NCBI GenBank assembly: GCA_009773395.1
Contig: WRPI01000010.1
Coordinates: forward strand, 1 to 40,279
Direction: 5' to 3'
Length of the DNA: 40,279 bases
Source of the DNA: Hyphomonadaceae bacterium
GTDB taxonomy: Bacteria; Pseudomonadota; Alphaproteobacteria; Caulobacterales; Aquidulcibacteraceae
In this document: one piece after another, positions 1-8,033 of the stretch
Numbering within the stretch: position 1 is the first letter of the stretch
Layout of the letters: every line of letters begins with the position of its first letter
The notes under the pieces: model-generated
What the model saw: only the letters and a program-made list of their open reading frames with translations
Database searches by the model: none
What the model was told of the DNA's origin: nothing
Program-made: the position numbers and the translations under genes

Positions 1-16
1 AGTTGGGGAATGCGGA

Positions 17-54
17 CATAAAATTCTAAAAAGCGTCGTTTTTAGAATTTTATG
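17..54. terminator. Perfect 16-bp inverted repeat, probable bidirectional terminator
   Basis: A perfect 16-bp stem (17-32 pairing with 39-54) encloses the 6-base loop GCGTCG. The arms are A-rich then T-rich next to the loop, so each strand has a T run at the loop side. No coding sequence is visible here. It probably lies at the 3' end of a gene left of the window. A hairpin of the same design, with A5 and T5 around a GCGTGG loop, occurs at 25936-25973. Confidence 0.6.
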
Positions 55-69
55 ACATATCAATTTTAG

Positions 70-99
70 AAAACCCCAAACTTCGGTTTGGGGTTTTTT
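70..99 (+). terminator. Rho-independent terminator with UUCG loop
   Basis: A 12-bp stem (70-81 with 86-97) closes on a TTCG tetraloop with a C-G closing pair and runs straight into six T residues. This is a textbook intrinsic terminator on the plus strand. It presumably ends a plus-strand gene lying left of the window. Confidence 0.85.
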
Positions 100-107
100 G
101 CTTCTTG

Positions 108-126
108 CCCTCCACTTGTGGGAGGG
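108..126. repeat. Small imperfect palindrome (CCCTCC / GGAGGG)
   Basis: CCCTCCAC pairs with GTGGGAGGG with one bulged G. It sits between the terminator and the methyltransferase gene, in a GC-rich stretch (to about 185) that also holds the words GATTCTGAAGGG and GGTGGGGTT. It looks like a dispersed intergenic palindrome rather than a gene part, but no second copy was found in the window. Confidence 0.35.
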
Positions 127-237
127 CCGAGATTCTGAAGGGCAAAGCCGCGAAGAATTCGGGGTGGGGTTACTCCCCCACCGCCGCAATTGCCGCTGCA
201 ATTTTGGCGAAAACAAGAATCACTAATATATTTGCGC

Positions 238-930
238 ATGAACGGTTGGGAAGATTCTGCTGACGCTTGGGAACATGGCGATAGGGGCCGTCAGTTCATA
301 CTCGACCCAGCACTTAATAAGTTGCTTGAAGGCAGAGGTTTCAAAAATGCGCTTGATGTTGGTTGTGGTGAAGGGCGAATGTGCCGTTTTTTGCAACGGT
401 TTGGCACCAAAACTACTGGAATTGACCCCACATCTAAATTGCTGGAGCGCGCGCGTGACCTTGATTCTAATGGACATTATGTTGAGGGTTTCGCAGAAAA
501 ATTGCCATTCGGAAACAGTGAATTTGACCTAGTTCTTTCCTGCATGTCGCTCATTGATATTCCAGATTATCATAATGCAATCAAGGAAATGGTTAGGGTT
601 CTTAAGCCGAATGGTAACTTAGTAATTGCGAATTTGACTGCCATGAATACGGCTGGCAATGGTCTGGGTTGGCAATTTGGCGATGACGGCAAAACCAAAT
701 ATTACGCACTTGATAATTATATGGCAGAGCGCAGTGGCTGGGAAAATTGGCGCGGGATACGAATAAAGAACCATCACCGTCCGTTGTCTGCATATATGCA
801 AGTTTTTATTGAGGCGGGCCTCACACTTCGACATTTTGAAGAACCGATTCCAATTGGTGGTCCCGCACAATGGGCGGCACATTATGCGCGAATGCCGTGG
901 TATTTGATTATGGAATGGCAAAGACCCTAA
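238..930 (+). CDS. Class I SAM-dependent methyltransferase
   Basis: This is a 230-residue cytosolic methyltransferase of unknown substrate. The Rossmann glycine motif I (LDVGCGEGR) is near residue 39. The motif II acidic residue follows in GIDPTSKLLERA, and the post-II strand reads FDLVLSCMSLIDIPD with the usual REMVRVLKPNG-like helix after it. This is the UbiE/Methyltransf_11 arrangement. The C-terminal part (WGRGIR-like, then a hydrophobic helix and PWYLIMEW) resembles small-molecule methyltransferases, but no substrate can be read from it. The frame is open upstream to a TTG at 190. The ATG at 238 is preferred because motif I then falls at the usual distance, although no strong ribosome binding site precedes either start. 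It stands alone, about 100 bp ahead of the dehydratase gene. Confidence 0.8.
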   Translation: MNGWEDSADAWEHGDRGRQFILDPALNKLLEGRGFKNALDVGCGEGRMCRFLQRFGTKTTGIDPTSKLLERARDLDSNGHYVEGFAEKLPFGNSEFDLVLSCMSLIDIPDYHNAIKEMVRVLKPNGNLVIANLTAMNTAGNGLGWQFGDDGKTKYYALDNYMAERSGWENWRGIRIKNHHRPLSAYMQVFIEAGLTLRHFEEPIPIGGPAQWAAHYARMPWYLIMEWQRP

Positions 931-1028
931 GTTCAACAAATCCTTGCGCCAAGCAATTATTTGAAACAGCAAATGATTTTCTTGATTTTGCAGTTTCCGA
1001 TAGTGAAGGTGGTTAATAAGGAAAAACC

Positions 1029-2006
1029 ATGCCCGCCCCAATTTTTCAAGACATAATAGACGCCCAAATTCGCATTAAGAACGAAATCAATCAAACCCCA
1101 TTTCTGGCTTCGCATGTCCTTAACCAATCCACAAATGCGCGAGTTTGGGTTAAGGCCGAATGCTTGCAGCCGCGTGGTGCTTTCAAAATTCGCGGGGCTT
1201 CGAATGCAATATTAAAGCGCAAAGACGAAGCCATTGCTAAAGGCGTTATCGCTTTTTCCAGCGGCAATCACGCCCAAGGAGTTGCGCTTGCCTGCAAAAA
1301 AATTGGTGCTAAGGCCACAATAATTGTGCCCGATGATGCGCCGCAAATTAAGCTGAATGCCGCGCGTGATGACGGTGCGGAAATTGTTTTTTACAATCGG
1401 CAAACTGAAGATCGCGAAGTAATTGGCGCAGCCTTGCAAGCCAAAACTGGCGCGATTCTGGTGCCGCCTTATGACCATGAAGATGTTATTGCTGGCCAAG
1501 GAACCATTGGTTTGGAAATTTGTGAATTTGCAAAAGAAAATAATATGCATTTTGATATGGTAATTGCGCCCGCCTCGGGTGGCGGTTTGGCCTCGGGCAT
1601 TGCTTTGGCCTTGGAAAAACTTTCGCCAAATACCAAACTGTTGATTGCCGAACCAGAAAATCACGCCCGCCTTGAGAAATCACTGGCGGCAGGGGAGCGG
1701 GTCGCAATCCAAAAAGGTGCGAAACCATCGATTTTGGACGCGCTAATGTCGCCCACGTGCGGCGAAATAACCTTTCCCATTCTCAAAAGATTTGGAGCAA
1801 GTGGGGCAGGGGTATCGGATGAAAACTGCCTGAGCGCAATAAAATTCGCGTTTGAAAATTTGAAAATCGTCGTCGAACCCGGCGGCGCGGCGGCGCTTGC
1901 ACTTGCGCTCTACGGTGGGCTTGATTTGACTGGCAAGAATGTGTGCCTGATTGCGTCAGGCGGCAATATTGACCAAGAAATGTTAAATCGTGCGCTTGGC
2001 GCGTGA
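1029..2006 (+). CDS. PLP-dependent threonine/serine dehydratase
   Basis: This 325-residue fold-type II PLP enzyme converts L-threonine (or L-serine) to 2-oxobutanoate (or pyruvate) and ammonia. The Schiff-base lysine is K53 in GAFKIRGA. The substrate loop SSGNHAQG is at 77-84, the phosphate-binding glycine loop SGGGLASG at 183-190, and the C-terminal ASGGNID motif near 310. It has no C-terminal ACT domain, so it matches the catabolic (TdcB-like) or serine-racemase-like branch rather than full-length biosynthetic IlvA. The start has an AAGGA site 6 bases upstream. It is followed by a hairpin overlapping the stop and then a REP-like pair, and no operon partner is seen. Threonine dehydratase and serine racemase cannot be separated from the sequence alone. 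Confidence 0.88.
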   Translation: MPAPIFQDIIDAQIRIKNEINQTPFLASHVLNQSTNARVWVKAECLQPRGAFKIRGASNAILKRKDEAIAKGVIAFSSGNHAQGVALACKKIGAKATIIVPDDAPQIKLNAARDDGAEIVFYNRQTEDREVIGAALQAKTGAILVPPYDHEDVIAGQGTIGLEICEFAKENNMHFDMVIAPASGGGLASGIALALEKLSPNTKLLIAEPENHARLEKSLAAGERVAIQKGAKPSILDALMSPTCGEITFPILKRFGASGAGVSDENCLSAIKFAFENLKIVVEPGGAAALALALYGGLDLTGKNVCLIASGGNIDQEMLNRALGA

Positions 2007-2026
2007 GTTGCAATTTGCAACACGCC
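1998..2026 (+). other. Hairpin overlapping the dehydratase stop codon
   Basis: GTTGCAA (2007-2013) and TTGCAAC (2015-2021) form a perfect 7-bp arm pair around one base. An outer GGCG/CGCC pairing extends the stem. The TGA stop at 2004-2006 lies within the 5' arm. No T tract follows, so it may be an mRNA 3'-end stabilising structure rather than a terminator. Confidence 0.4.
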
Positions 2027-2040
2027 AACAACTAAAACAT

Positions 2041-2117
2041 GTCATCCCCGAATTTTTCATCGAAAAATGTCGGAGATCTCGTTGTTATTGGAGATCCCCG
2101 AATAAATCGGGGATGAC
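2041..2117. repeat. Pair of convergent REP-like palindromic units
   Basis: GTCATCCCCGA at 2041-2051 and its exact complement at 2107-2117 bound two inverted copies of a REP-like unit. Each copy has an internal palindrome and an inner GGAGATC word. Related units occur at 14490-14520, 14811-14861 and 17278-17319. The composite lies between two convergent genes (dehydratase on plus, PhnA-domain gene on minus), where such elements often act as bidirectional transcript ends. That role is an inference here. Confidence 0.8.
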
Positions 2118-2124
2118 AATGGGG

Positions 2125-2355
2125 CTAGGTCTTCTTCACAAATTCGGTGCGCAATACCAACCCGCGAACCTTATCGACATTGCATTCAATTTCGTCAGGG
2201 TCATCGGTTAGGCGGATGTTCTTGGCCACTGACCCGCGTTTTAGAGTCACACCACCTGAACCTTTTACTTTCAAGTCTTTGATTAAACTCACGGAATCGC
2301 CATTATTAAGGCGGGTTCCGTTGGCGTCTTTTACAATTAGTTCTTCTTCAGACAT
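2125..2355 (-). CDS. PhnA/YjdM-type C-terminal domain protein
   Basis: This 76-residue protein matches the C-terminal domain of PhnA/YjdM (alkylphosphonate utilisation operon family). The signatures are VKDANGTRLNNGDSV, IKDLKVKGSGG, a KNIRL strand and the terminal LRTEFVKK. The N-terminal zinc ribbon of full-length YjdM is absent, so only the small SH3-like barrel is present. A strong AGGAG site lies 6 bases before the ATG. It is 9 bp downstream of the MFS exporter on the same strand, so the two are probably one transcript ending at the REP pair. Despite the family name, no phosphonate pathway genes are nearby and its function is unknown. Confidence 0.85.
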   Translation of the reverse strand: MSEEELIVKDANGTRLNNGDSVSLIKDLKVKGSGGVTLKRGSVAKNIRLTDDPDEIECNVDKVRGLVLRTEFVKKT

Positions 2356-2364
2356 TTATTTCTC

Positions 2365-3612
2365 CTAATGTTCAATTCTTGAAGGGTATTTTTTGGTAAC
2401 AAAGACAGCCAAACCAAGCGAAAGGAATATCAATAAAGCAGATACATAAAGTGAAGCACCTGGGACATGAACGCTCGATTTATCCGATATTGAAAACGCA
2501 AAAATATGTGTAAATAAAAGCGGACCAAAAATCCCCGTTGTCGCGGTTAAAGACCCCAATGCACCTTGAAGCCGTCCTTGCTCGTGCGGCGAAATTTTCG
2601 AAGTTAAAAATGCCTGCATCGAAGCGCCATAAACGCCCCAAAGGGAAGCAAAAAAAATGGCAAATACAATGAATTTGATGTCAGAAACCATTCCGTAACC
2701 AATAAACCCAAGGCCACCGCAAACCAGACCAAACAACAAGGCTCGTTTCTCGCCAAATGCTTTGACAATGCGTTTCACAAGTATTCCTTGAACAATTACG
2801 CCAGCAGCACCCACCGCCATCATCAAAAGCCCAGACTCTTTTGGTCCCCAACCGAAACGATAAAGAGCATAAAGAATAAATGTTGACGGCAATGCATTAT
2901 GGGCAAAATCATTGAGATATTTAACTGCGGCTAAGCCAATTATTTGCGGCTTGGTTTTGAAAAAACTGAAGGTAGCGATTGGGTTGGCGCGAGTCCATGA
3001 AAACTTGACCCGTTTTTCTATTGGCAAAGATTCGCGCAAAAAAACCAAGCCAAAGAAAAACGCACAGGTCGAGATAATTGCTGAAAACCAGAGCGGTAAC
3101 CGCAAATCAATATCCCCAAGCCAGCCGCCAAGGCCGGGCCCAAGAACAAAACCAAGACCAAAAGCTGCACCTATTTGACCCATTTTTACTGCTCGTTCGG
3201 CTGGTTCGGTTGTATCTGCAACATAGGCATAGGCAGTTGAAACACTGCCGCTCATAACGCCCGCAACTATCCGCGCACAAGCCAAAAGCAAAAGGCTTGG
3301 CGCAAGCGCGCTCAAAACATATGCGACGGCTTGGCCGATATTGGACAAAAGGAAAATATTCTTGCGCCCATATGCATCGGATGCAGCGCCAATAATCGGC
3401 ATAAATATGAATTGCGCAATCGCCCATGTCATTGCAATCCAACCTTGGGCGATGCTGGCAGAAGCAATATTTCCGCCATTCATTTGATTTATCAAATTTG
3501 GCAAAACGGGAATAATTATCCCAATCGAAAGCATGTCCAACGTTACTGTTAGGAAAACAAAAATAAACCCAATTTGGTTCTTGCTTGTCGGTGTCTCATT
3601 ATTCATTGTCAT
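2365..3612 (-). CDS. MFS transporter, TetA-like drug exporter family
   Basis: This is a 12-helix inner-membrane proton antiporter of about 415 residues. Helix 1 carries the TetA-type sequence LDMLSIGIIIPVLPNLI. The loop between helices 2 and 3 carries MFS motif A (GAASDAYGRKN, near residue 75). Helix 5 is glycine-rich (GAAFGLGFVLGPGLGGWLG), matching the motif C of drug antiporters. The frame extends upstream to 3711, but ATG 3612 is chosen because an AGGTCG site precedes it and the N-terminus then fits the family. The substrate cannot be inferred: it groups with TetA by sequence, yet many members do not confer tetracycline resistance. It is co-directional with, and upstream of, the PhnA-domain gene. 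Confidence 0.85.
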   Translation of the reverse strand: MTMNNETPTSKNQIGFIFVFLTVTLDMLSIGIIIPVLPNLINQMNGGNIASASIAQGWIAMTWAIAQFIFMPIIGAASDAYGRKNIFLLSNIGQAVAYVLSALAPSLLLLACARIVAGVMSGSVSTAYAYVADTTEPAERAVKMGQIGAAFGLGFVLGPGLGGWLGDIDLRLPLWFSAIISTCAFFFGLVFLRESLPIEKRVKFSWTRANPIATFSFFKTKPQIIGLAAVKYLNDFAHNALPSTFILYALYRFGWGPKESGLLMMAVGAAGVIVQGILVKRIVKAFGEKRALLFGLVCGGLGFIGYGMVSDIKFIVFAIFFASLWGVYGASMQAFLTSKISPHEQGRLQGALGSLTATTGIFGPLLFTHIFAFSISDKSSVHVPGASLYVSALLIFLSLGLAVFVTKKYPSRIEH

Positions 3613-3718
3613 TGGGCGACCTAATGCATTTATTGAGACGGTTTTGCAAGTGTTCACGCAGTTGAGAAAGACGGAAGCGCGGATTCGCATAATGCATTTG
3701 CTGCAATGCACAATTTAT

Positions 3719-4020
3719 TCACTTGACTTTGCCGAAACAATCCGCCAAAGAGCGCCCACGGTCATTGTGGCCGCTAAAAGCGCCAACAGCGTGAATCGGG
3801 TAATTCATAGGCAATTGCCATTGAATGCGGTTTAATCCATCAGCCCGAAGTTGTGCGCCACCTGCGATTTGCCAATTTGTGCAGTTCGCGAATTATCTAA
3901 CAGTGCAAAAGTTCGATTGTTGAACTTGGGTGGCACTGAACCTTCCCATAGATACCCATTGCACGCGGGGTATGTTTTACCCGCGATTTGCACCAGTGAC
4001 TTAGCACTGGTGGCTATTGC
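3719..4020 (-). pseudogene. Possible frameshifted gene remnant
   Basis: Between the MFS gene and the helicase, two overlapping minus-strand frames read like protein with no good start codon. The first (stop at 3832-3834) contains GKTYPACNGYLWEGSVPPKF and ALLDNSRT. The second (stop at 3719-3721, open from 3892) contains WQIAGGAQLRADGLNRI and GAFSGHNDRGRSLADCF. A single frameshift around 3880 would join them into one roughly 105-residue product. I do not recognise the family. It could equally be chance open frame in a gene-free stretch, since no similarity search was possible. Confidence 0.28.
3991..4012 (+). other. 8-bp hairpin in the helicase gene leader
   Basis: CACCAGTG (3991-3998) and CACTGGTG (4005-4012) form a perfect stem with a 6-base loop, 28 bases before the chosen start of the DEAD-box gene. 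No T tract follows. Leader structures are common in cold-induced DEAD-box mRNAs, so a regulatory role is plausible but unproven. Confidence 0.4.
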
Positions 4021-4040
4021 ATTGTATTGAAAGAATAAAA

Positions 4041-6149
4041 GTGAATAATTTTAATGAAATGGGCTTTGAGAAATCAATCTTAAAAGCCATCGAGGCCAAA
4101 GGCTATACCAGCGCGACACCAATTCAAACCCAAGCGATTCCCGTAATCCAAAATGGCAATGACGTTTTGGGCATTGCGCAAACTGGAACCGGCAAAACCG
4201 CCGCTTTCGCTTTGCCAATTTTGGACAGGCTTTATAAAGCGCGCCAAGAAACCATTAAACGTGGTTGCCGCGCTTTGATTATTGCGCCGACCCGTGAGTT
4301 GTGTGTGCAAATTACCAATAGTTTTGAAACCTACGGTCGTTTTACGGGCCTCAAAGTGTTGTCACTTTATGGCGGTGTTGCCTATAAAGGCCAAATTAGC
4401 GCGCTTATTCGCGGCGTTGATATTATTGTCGCAACCCCGGGCCGTTTGGTTGACCATATGCAAGAAGGCAATCTTCGCCTAAATGCGACCGATATTTTGG
4501 TGTTGGACGAAGTCGATCAAATGCTCGATTTGGGCTTTATTACGCCAATCCGCAAAATTGTCTCAAGATTGCCAGAGCAAAGACAAAATCTATTTTTCTC
4601 GGCCACCATGCCAAAAGAAATCCAAAAATTCGCGGCTGAACTTTTGCACAATCCAGTAAGAGTTGAAGTTGCACGGGTTGCGGCGGCGCAAGAAAAAGTT
4701 GAACAAAGCATTATTCATATTGAAGCTGGCAAAAAGCGCGCGCTTTTGTGTGATTTAATGGATCAAAAGGATTATTCAAAAGTCCTAATTTTCACCCGCA
4801 CCAAGCATGGCGCCGATAAAGTTGCAAAGCATTTGGGTCAGTTCGGCGTGAAGCATGGCATTATTCATGGTGATAAAAACCAGAACCAACGCCAAAAATC
4901 GCTTGAAGCATTCCGTGAAGGCCGAGTTCGCACTTTGGTTGCCACCGATGTTGCTGCGCGCGGTATTGATGTAGCGGGCATCAGCCACGTCATCAATTTT
5001 GACATGCCTTTGACCCCCGAAGCCTATGTTCACCGTATCGGTCGGACAGCACGCGCGGGAGCGATTGGTAAATCAATTTCGTTCTGCACGCCGCAAGAAA
5101 ATGGTCAATTAAAGGCCATCGAAAGATTGATCGCACAAAATATTCCAAAATTGGACCGCCGCAATGATAGCACGTTGATTTTGGACAAACATCTGGTTCC
5201 TGACGAAAATGTGGAACCGCAAACCGAAATCATCAAAGAAAAAAACCCACGTTCTGAAGGTCGTGACCGTGGGGGTCGTTCGCGTGATGGACAGCGTTCA
5301 GGCGGGCAAGGGCGTTCATTTGAAGACCGCGCGCCACGCCGTGAAGGCCGTGATAATGCACCACGCTTTGAAAATCGACGTGACAGGCAAGACGCACCAC
5401 AAGTGAATTATGAAGTCGAATTGCGCGACATGTTGGATTTTGAAGACATGCCTTGGCAAGCAAAAACTTGCCCGCAACATGAGCGAGCTGAAGTCCTTGG
5501 TGATTTCAAATTTGATCGCCGCCCAAAACCTAATCGCGAATTTGCTTCAAATAATAGAAGTGCGCGCGATGAAGTTGCGCCAGCAAGGCAAGAAGAAGTT
5601 CGCCGCAAAGAATATAAGCCAGCAGGTGGCCGCCGTGATGCTCGTGGTGAATACAACGCGCAAAAACGCGCACCGCGTCCTGAAAGTCGTGATGAAGGTC
5701 GCAGTTTTGCACCTCGCGGCGAAGGCCGTAATGATGGCCGTGCATTTGAAAATCGTGGTCCACGCCCTGAAGGTCGTTCTGACAATCGCAGTGAAGGCCG
5801 CTCGTTCGCTCCTCGTGGCGAAGGCCGCAGTTTTGCGCCTCGTGGTGAAGGTCGTAACGAAGGTCGTTCATTTGAAAATCGCGGCCCACGCCCTGAGGGT
5901 CGTTCCGACAATCGCAATGAGAGTCGCTCATTTGCCCCTCGCACTGAAGGCCGTAACGAAGGCCGATCATTCGAAAATCGGGGCCCGCGCCCTGAAGGTC
6001 GTAATGAAAACCGTGGCGAAGGCCGCTCATTTGCACCTCGTGGCGAAAATCGTTCTGATGCACCACGCGGCAATAATTTCAAGCCTAAGAGCAATGGCAA
6101 TTTTGGTAAACGCCCACCGCAAAAATCCAAAAGCCGTAGCTTTGCATAA
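4041..6149 (+). CDS. DEAD-box RNA helicase with long RGE-rich repeat tail
   Basis: This is a 702-residue ATP-dependent RNA helicase of the RhlE/DeaD group, likely acting in ribosome assembly or RNA decay. The core has the Q-motif TPIQTQ (26-31), motif I AQTGTGKT (46-53), PTREL, TPGR, motif II DEVD (156-159) in place of DEAD, SAT (187-189), ARGID and HRIGRTARAG (331-340). From about residue 395 the protein is a low-complexity Arg/Gly/Glu/Asn tail. Its last 150 residues are tandem blocks built from RSFAPRGEGR, RSFENRGPRPEGR and SDNR. Such tails usually bind RNA non-specifically and favour condensate formation. GTG 4041 is preferred over TTG 4017 because GAAAGA lies at proper spacing. A terminator follows at 6173. 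Confidence 0.92.
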   Translation: MNNFNEMGFEKSILKAIEAKGYTSATPIQTQAIPVIQNGNDVLGIAQTGTGKTAAFALPILDRLYKARQETIKRGCRALIIAPTRELCVQITNSFETYGRFTGLKVLSLYGGVAYKGQISALIRGVDIIVATPGRLVDHMQEGNLRLNATDILVLDEVDQMLDLGFITPIRKIVSRLPEQRQNLFFSATMPKEIQKFAAELLHNPVRVEVARVAAAQEKVEQSIIHIEAGKKRALLCDLMDQKDYSKVLIFTRTKHGADKVAKHLGQFGVKHGIIHGDKNQNQRQKSLEAFREGRVRTLVATDVAARGIDVAGISHVINFDMPLTPEAYVHRIGRTARAGAIGKSISFCTPQENGQLKAIERLIAQNIPKLDRRNDSTLILDKHLVPDENVEPQTEIIKEKNPRSEGRDRGGRSRDGQRSGGQGRSFEDRAPRREGRDNAPRFENRRDRQDAPQVNYEVELRDMLDFEDMPWQAKTCPQHERAEVLGDFKFDRRPKPNREFASNNRSARDEVAPARQEEVRRKEYKPAGGRRDARGEYNAQKRAPRPESRDEGRSFAPRGEGRNDGRAFENRGPRPEGRSDNRSEGRSFAPRGEGRSFAPRGEGRNEGRSFENRGPRPEGRSDNRNESRSFAPRTEGRNEGRSFENRGPRPEGRNENRGEGRSFAPRGENRSDAPRGNNFKPKSNGNFGKRPPQKSKSRSFA
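5690..6062 (+). repeat. Coding tandem repeats in the helicase tail
   Basis: Degenerate DNA repeats of roughly 100 bp encode successive blocks of the form RSFAPRGEGR...RSFENRGPRPEGRSDNR. The NRGPRPEGR core appears three times and RSFAPR five times. Synonymous changes between blocks indicate that the repeats are not brand new. The codon bias creates long spurious open frames on both strands here. Copy number could vary by recombination. Confidence 0.8.
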
Positions 6150-6172
6150 TTAGTTGCTAACGATCTAAATCA

Positions 6173-6204
6173 ATGCCCCGTCAGCAATGGTGGGGCATTT
6201 TTGT
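6173..6204 (+). terminator. Intrinsic terminator after the helicase gene
   Basis: ATGCCCC (6173-6179) pairs with GGGGCAT (6192-6198), and the stem runs into TTTTTG. It separates the helicase transcript from the gatCAB operon. Confidence 0.85.
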
Positions 6205-6278
6205 TTTGATACAGCGAATATACTTGCTGAAATGGGCGCAACTTGCTAGCGAGAACTCCTATAATTAAGGATAAAACA

Positions 6279-6566
6279 ATGTCGGTTGACGATGCAACAG
6301 TTCGGAAAATTGCAAGGCTTGCGAGAATTGAAATTCACGAAGACAAGGTCACAAAAATGGCCAATGAATTGAATGGAATTTTGAACTGGATTGAAATGTT
6401 AAATGAAGTCGATGTAAATGGGGTTGAACCAATGGCATCGGCGGTTGCGATTGCTTTGCCAATGCGAGACGACGCTGTTACGGACGGCAATATCCAATCA
6501 AGCATACTCAAAAATGCGCCAAAAGCCGATTCTGGGTTTTTTGTTGTGCCAAAGTCGGTGGAATAG
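6279..6566 (+). CDS. gatC: Aspartyl/glutamyl-tRNA amidotransferase subunit C
   Basis: This is a 95-residue belt subunit that stabilises GatA against GatB. The family signature is clear: VRKIARLARIEIHEDKV near the start, NGILNWIEMLNEVDVNGVEP in the middle, and a terminal GFFVVPKSVE. ATG 6279 is chosen over the upstream in-frame ATG because AAGG precedes it at 8-9 bases and the family begins here. It is the first gene of gatC-gatA-gatB, separated from gatA by 3 bp. GatCAB converts misacylated Glu-tRNA(Gln) and/or Asp-tRNA(Asn) to the correct aminoacyl-tRNA in the cytosol. Confidence 0.95.
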   Translation: MSVDDATVRKIARLARIEIHEDKVTKMANELNGILNWIEMLNEVDVNGVEPMASAVAIALPMRDDAVTDGNIQSSILKNAPKADSGFFVVPKSVE

Positions 6567-6569
6567 ACT

Positions 6570-8033
6570 ATGACCAAACTAACCGAACTAAATTTGCACC
6601 AAGCATTATCGGGCCTTGCGGCAGGTGATTTCACTTCAACTGAATTGACCCAAAGCTACCTAAATTCAATTGAAGCGCAAAATGCCAGCTTGAATGCCTA
6701 TTTAGTGGTCACAGGCGATAAAGCATTGGAAATGGCCCGAGCGTCAGACGCGCGCCGCGCGGTGGGCAATGCCGGTGCGCTCGAAGGCATTCCTTTGGGT
6801 ATCAAAGATTTATTCTGCACCAAGGGCGTTCGCACCACGGCGGCATCCAAAATCCTCGGCGAATTTGCGCCCGAATATGAAAGCAGCGTTACCACTAATT
6901 TATGGCGTGATGGCGCGGTTATGTTGGGCAAGCTCAATCTTGATGAATTTGCAATGGGTTCATCAAACGAAACTTCGGCTTTTGGCAATGTTACTAACCC
7001 ATGGAAACGCAAAGGTTCCAATGTCGCGCTTACCCCCGGTGGTTCATCGGGCGGATCGGCGGCGGCGGTGGCGGCGCATATGTGCCTTGGCGCGACAGCT
7101 ACTGACACTGGCGGCTCTATTCGCCAACCTGCGGCTTTTACGGGAACAGTGGGCATCAAACCAACCTATGGGCGTTGTTCGCGTTATGGGATTGTTGCAT
7201 TCGCAAGTTCGCTTGATCAAGCGGGGCCAATCGCGCGTAATGTGAAGGACAGCGCGATAATGTTGCAATCCATGATGGGGCATGATGCCAAGGATTCTAC
7301 CTCGCTTAATGTCGCTGTCCCTGATTTGGTGGCGGCAATGGCAAAAGGCGTGAAAGGAATGAAAATCGGCATTCCCAAAGAATATCGGGTTGATGGTATG
7401 CCTGAGGAAATCGAAAATCTTTGGCAGCAGGGCATTGCGTGGCTTAAAGACGCGGGTGCCGAAATTGTCGATATTTCATTGCCGCACACAAAATACGCGC
7501 TACCTGCCTATTATATTGTTGCCCCCGCCGAAGCATCAAGCAATTTAGCGCGTTATGACGGAATGCGTTTTGGCGCACGTGTTGAAGGTGTCGATTTAAC
7601 CGACACTTACGAAAAAAGCCGCGCGACTGGTTTTGGTGAAGAAGTAAAACGCCGCATTTTAATTGGCACTTATGTTCTTTCGGCGGGCTATTATGACGCT
7701 TATTATTTGCGAGCGCAAAAAGTTCGGGCCCGGATTTTGGAAGATTTTACTAATGCTTGGACCAAATGCGACGCGATTTTAACGCCAACTGCGCCAAGTG
7801 CGGCCTTTGGCTTGGGTGAAAAATCGGATGATCCAATCAAAATGTATTTGAACGATGTGTTTACCGTTACCGCCAACCTTGCGGGCTTACCTGCGATTTC
7901 AATACCTGCCGCTTTGGATGTTGATGGCTTGCCACTTGGATTGCAAATAATCGGCAAAGCATTGGACGAAGAAACCGTTTATTCTGTGGCATCTGTAATG
8001 GAACAAGCCGCAAATTTCAGTGCGAGGCCGTAA
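6570..8033 (+). CDS. gatA: Aspartyl/glutamyl-tRNA amidotransferase subunit A
   Basis: This 487-residue amidase-signature subunit hydrolyses glutamine and supplies ammonia to GatB. The Ser-cisSer-Lys triad is visible as K79 ([10 protein letters not shown]), S159 ([12 protein letters not shown]) and S183 ([11 protein letters not shown]), with the expected 24-residue spacing between the serines. Length and ends match the family. The TAA stop shares one base with the ATG of gatB (8031-8035, TAATG), so the two are translationally coupled. Confidence 0.97.
   Translation: MTKLTELNLHQALSGLAAGDFTSTELTQSYLNSIEAQNASLNAYLVVTGDKALEMARASDARRAVGNAGALEGIPLGIKDLFCTKGVRTTAASKILGEFAPEYESSVTTNLWRDGAVMLGKLNLDEFAMGSSNETSAFGNVTNPWKRKGSNVALTPGGSSGGSAAAVAAHMCLGATATDTGGSIRQPAAFTGTVGIKPTYGRCSRYGIVAFASSLDQAGPIARNVKDSAIMLQSMMGHDAKDSTSLNVAVPDLVAAMAKGVKGMKIGIPKEYRVDGMPEEIENLWQQGIAWLKDAGAEIVDISLPHTKYALPAYYIVAPAEASSNLARYDGMRFGARVEGVDLTDTYEKSRATGFGEEVKRRILIGTYVLSAGYYDAYYLRAQKVRARILEDFTNAWTKCDAILTPTAPSAAFGLGEKSDDPIKMYLNDVFTVTANLAGLPAISIPAALDVDGLPLGLQIIGKALDEETVYSVASVMEQAANFSARP

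Noticed and set aside
619-1041. 140-codon minus-strand frame opposite the methyltransferase
   Set aside because: It overlaps a recognisable methyltransferase, has no motif, and its composition matches an antisense shadow.
3533-3835. 100-codon plus-strand frame upstream of the helicase
   Set aside because: Its first part is antisense to the MFS N-terminus and no ribosome site or motif is seen. The minus-strand frames at the same place look more protein-like.
5408-6153. Long open frames on both strands inside the helicase tail
   Set aside because: They arise from the repetitive codon pattern of the RGE-rich repeats. Their products are equally repetitive and unlike known proteins.
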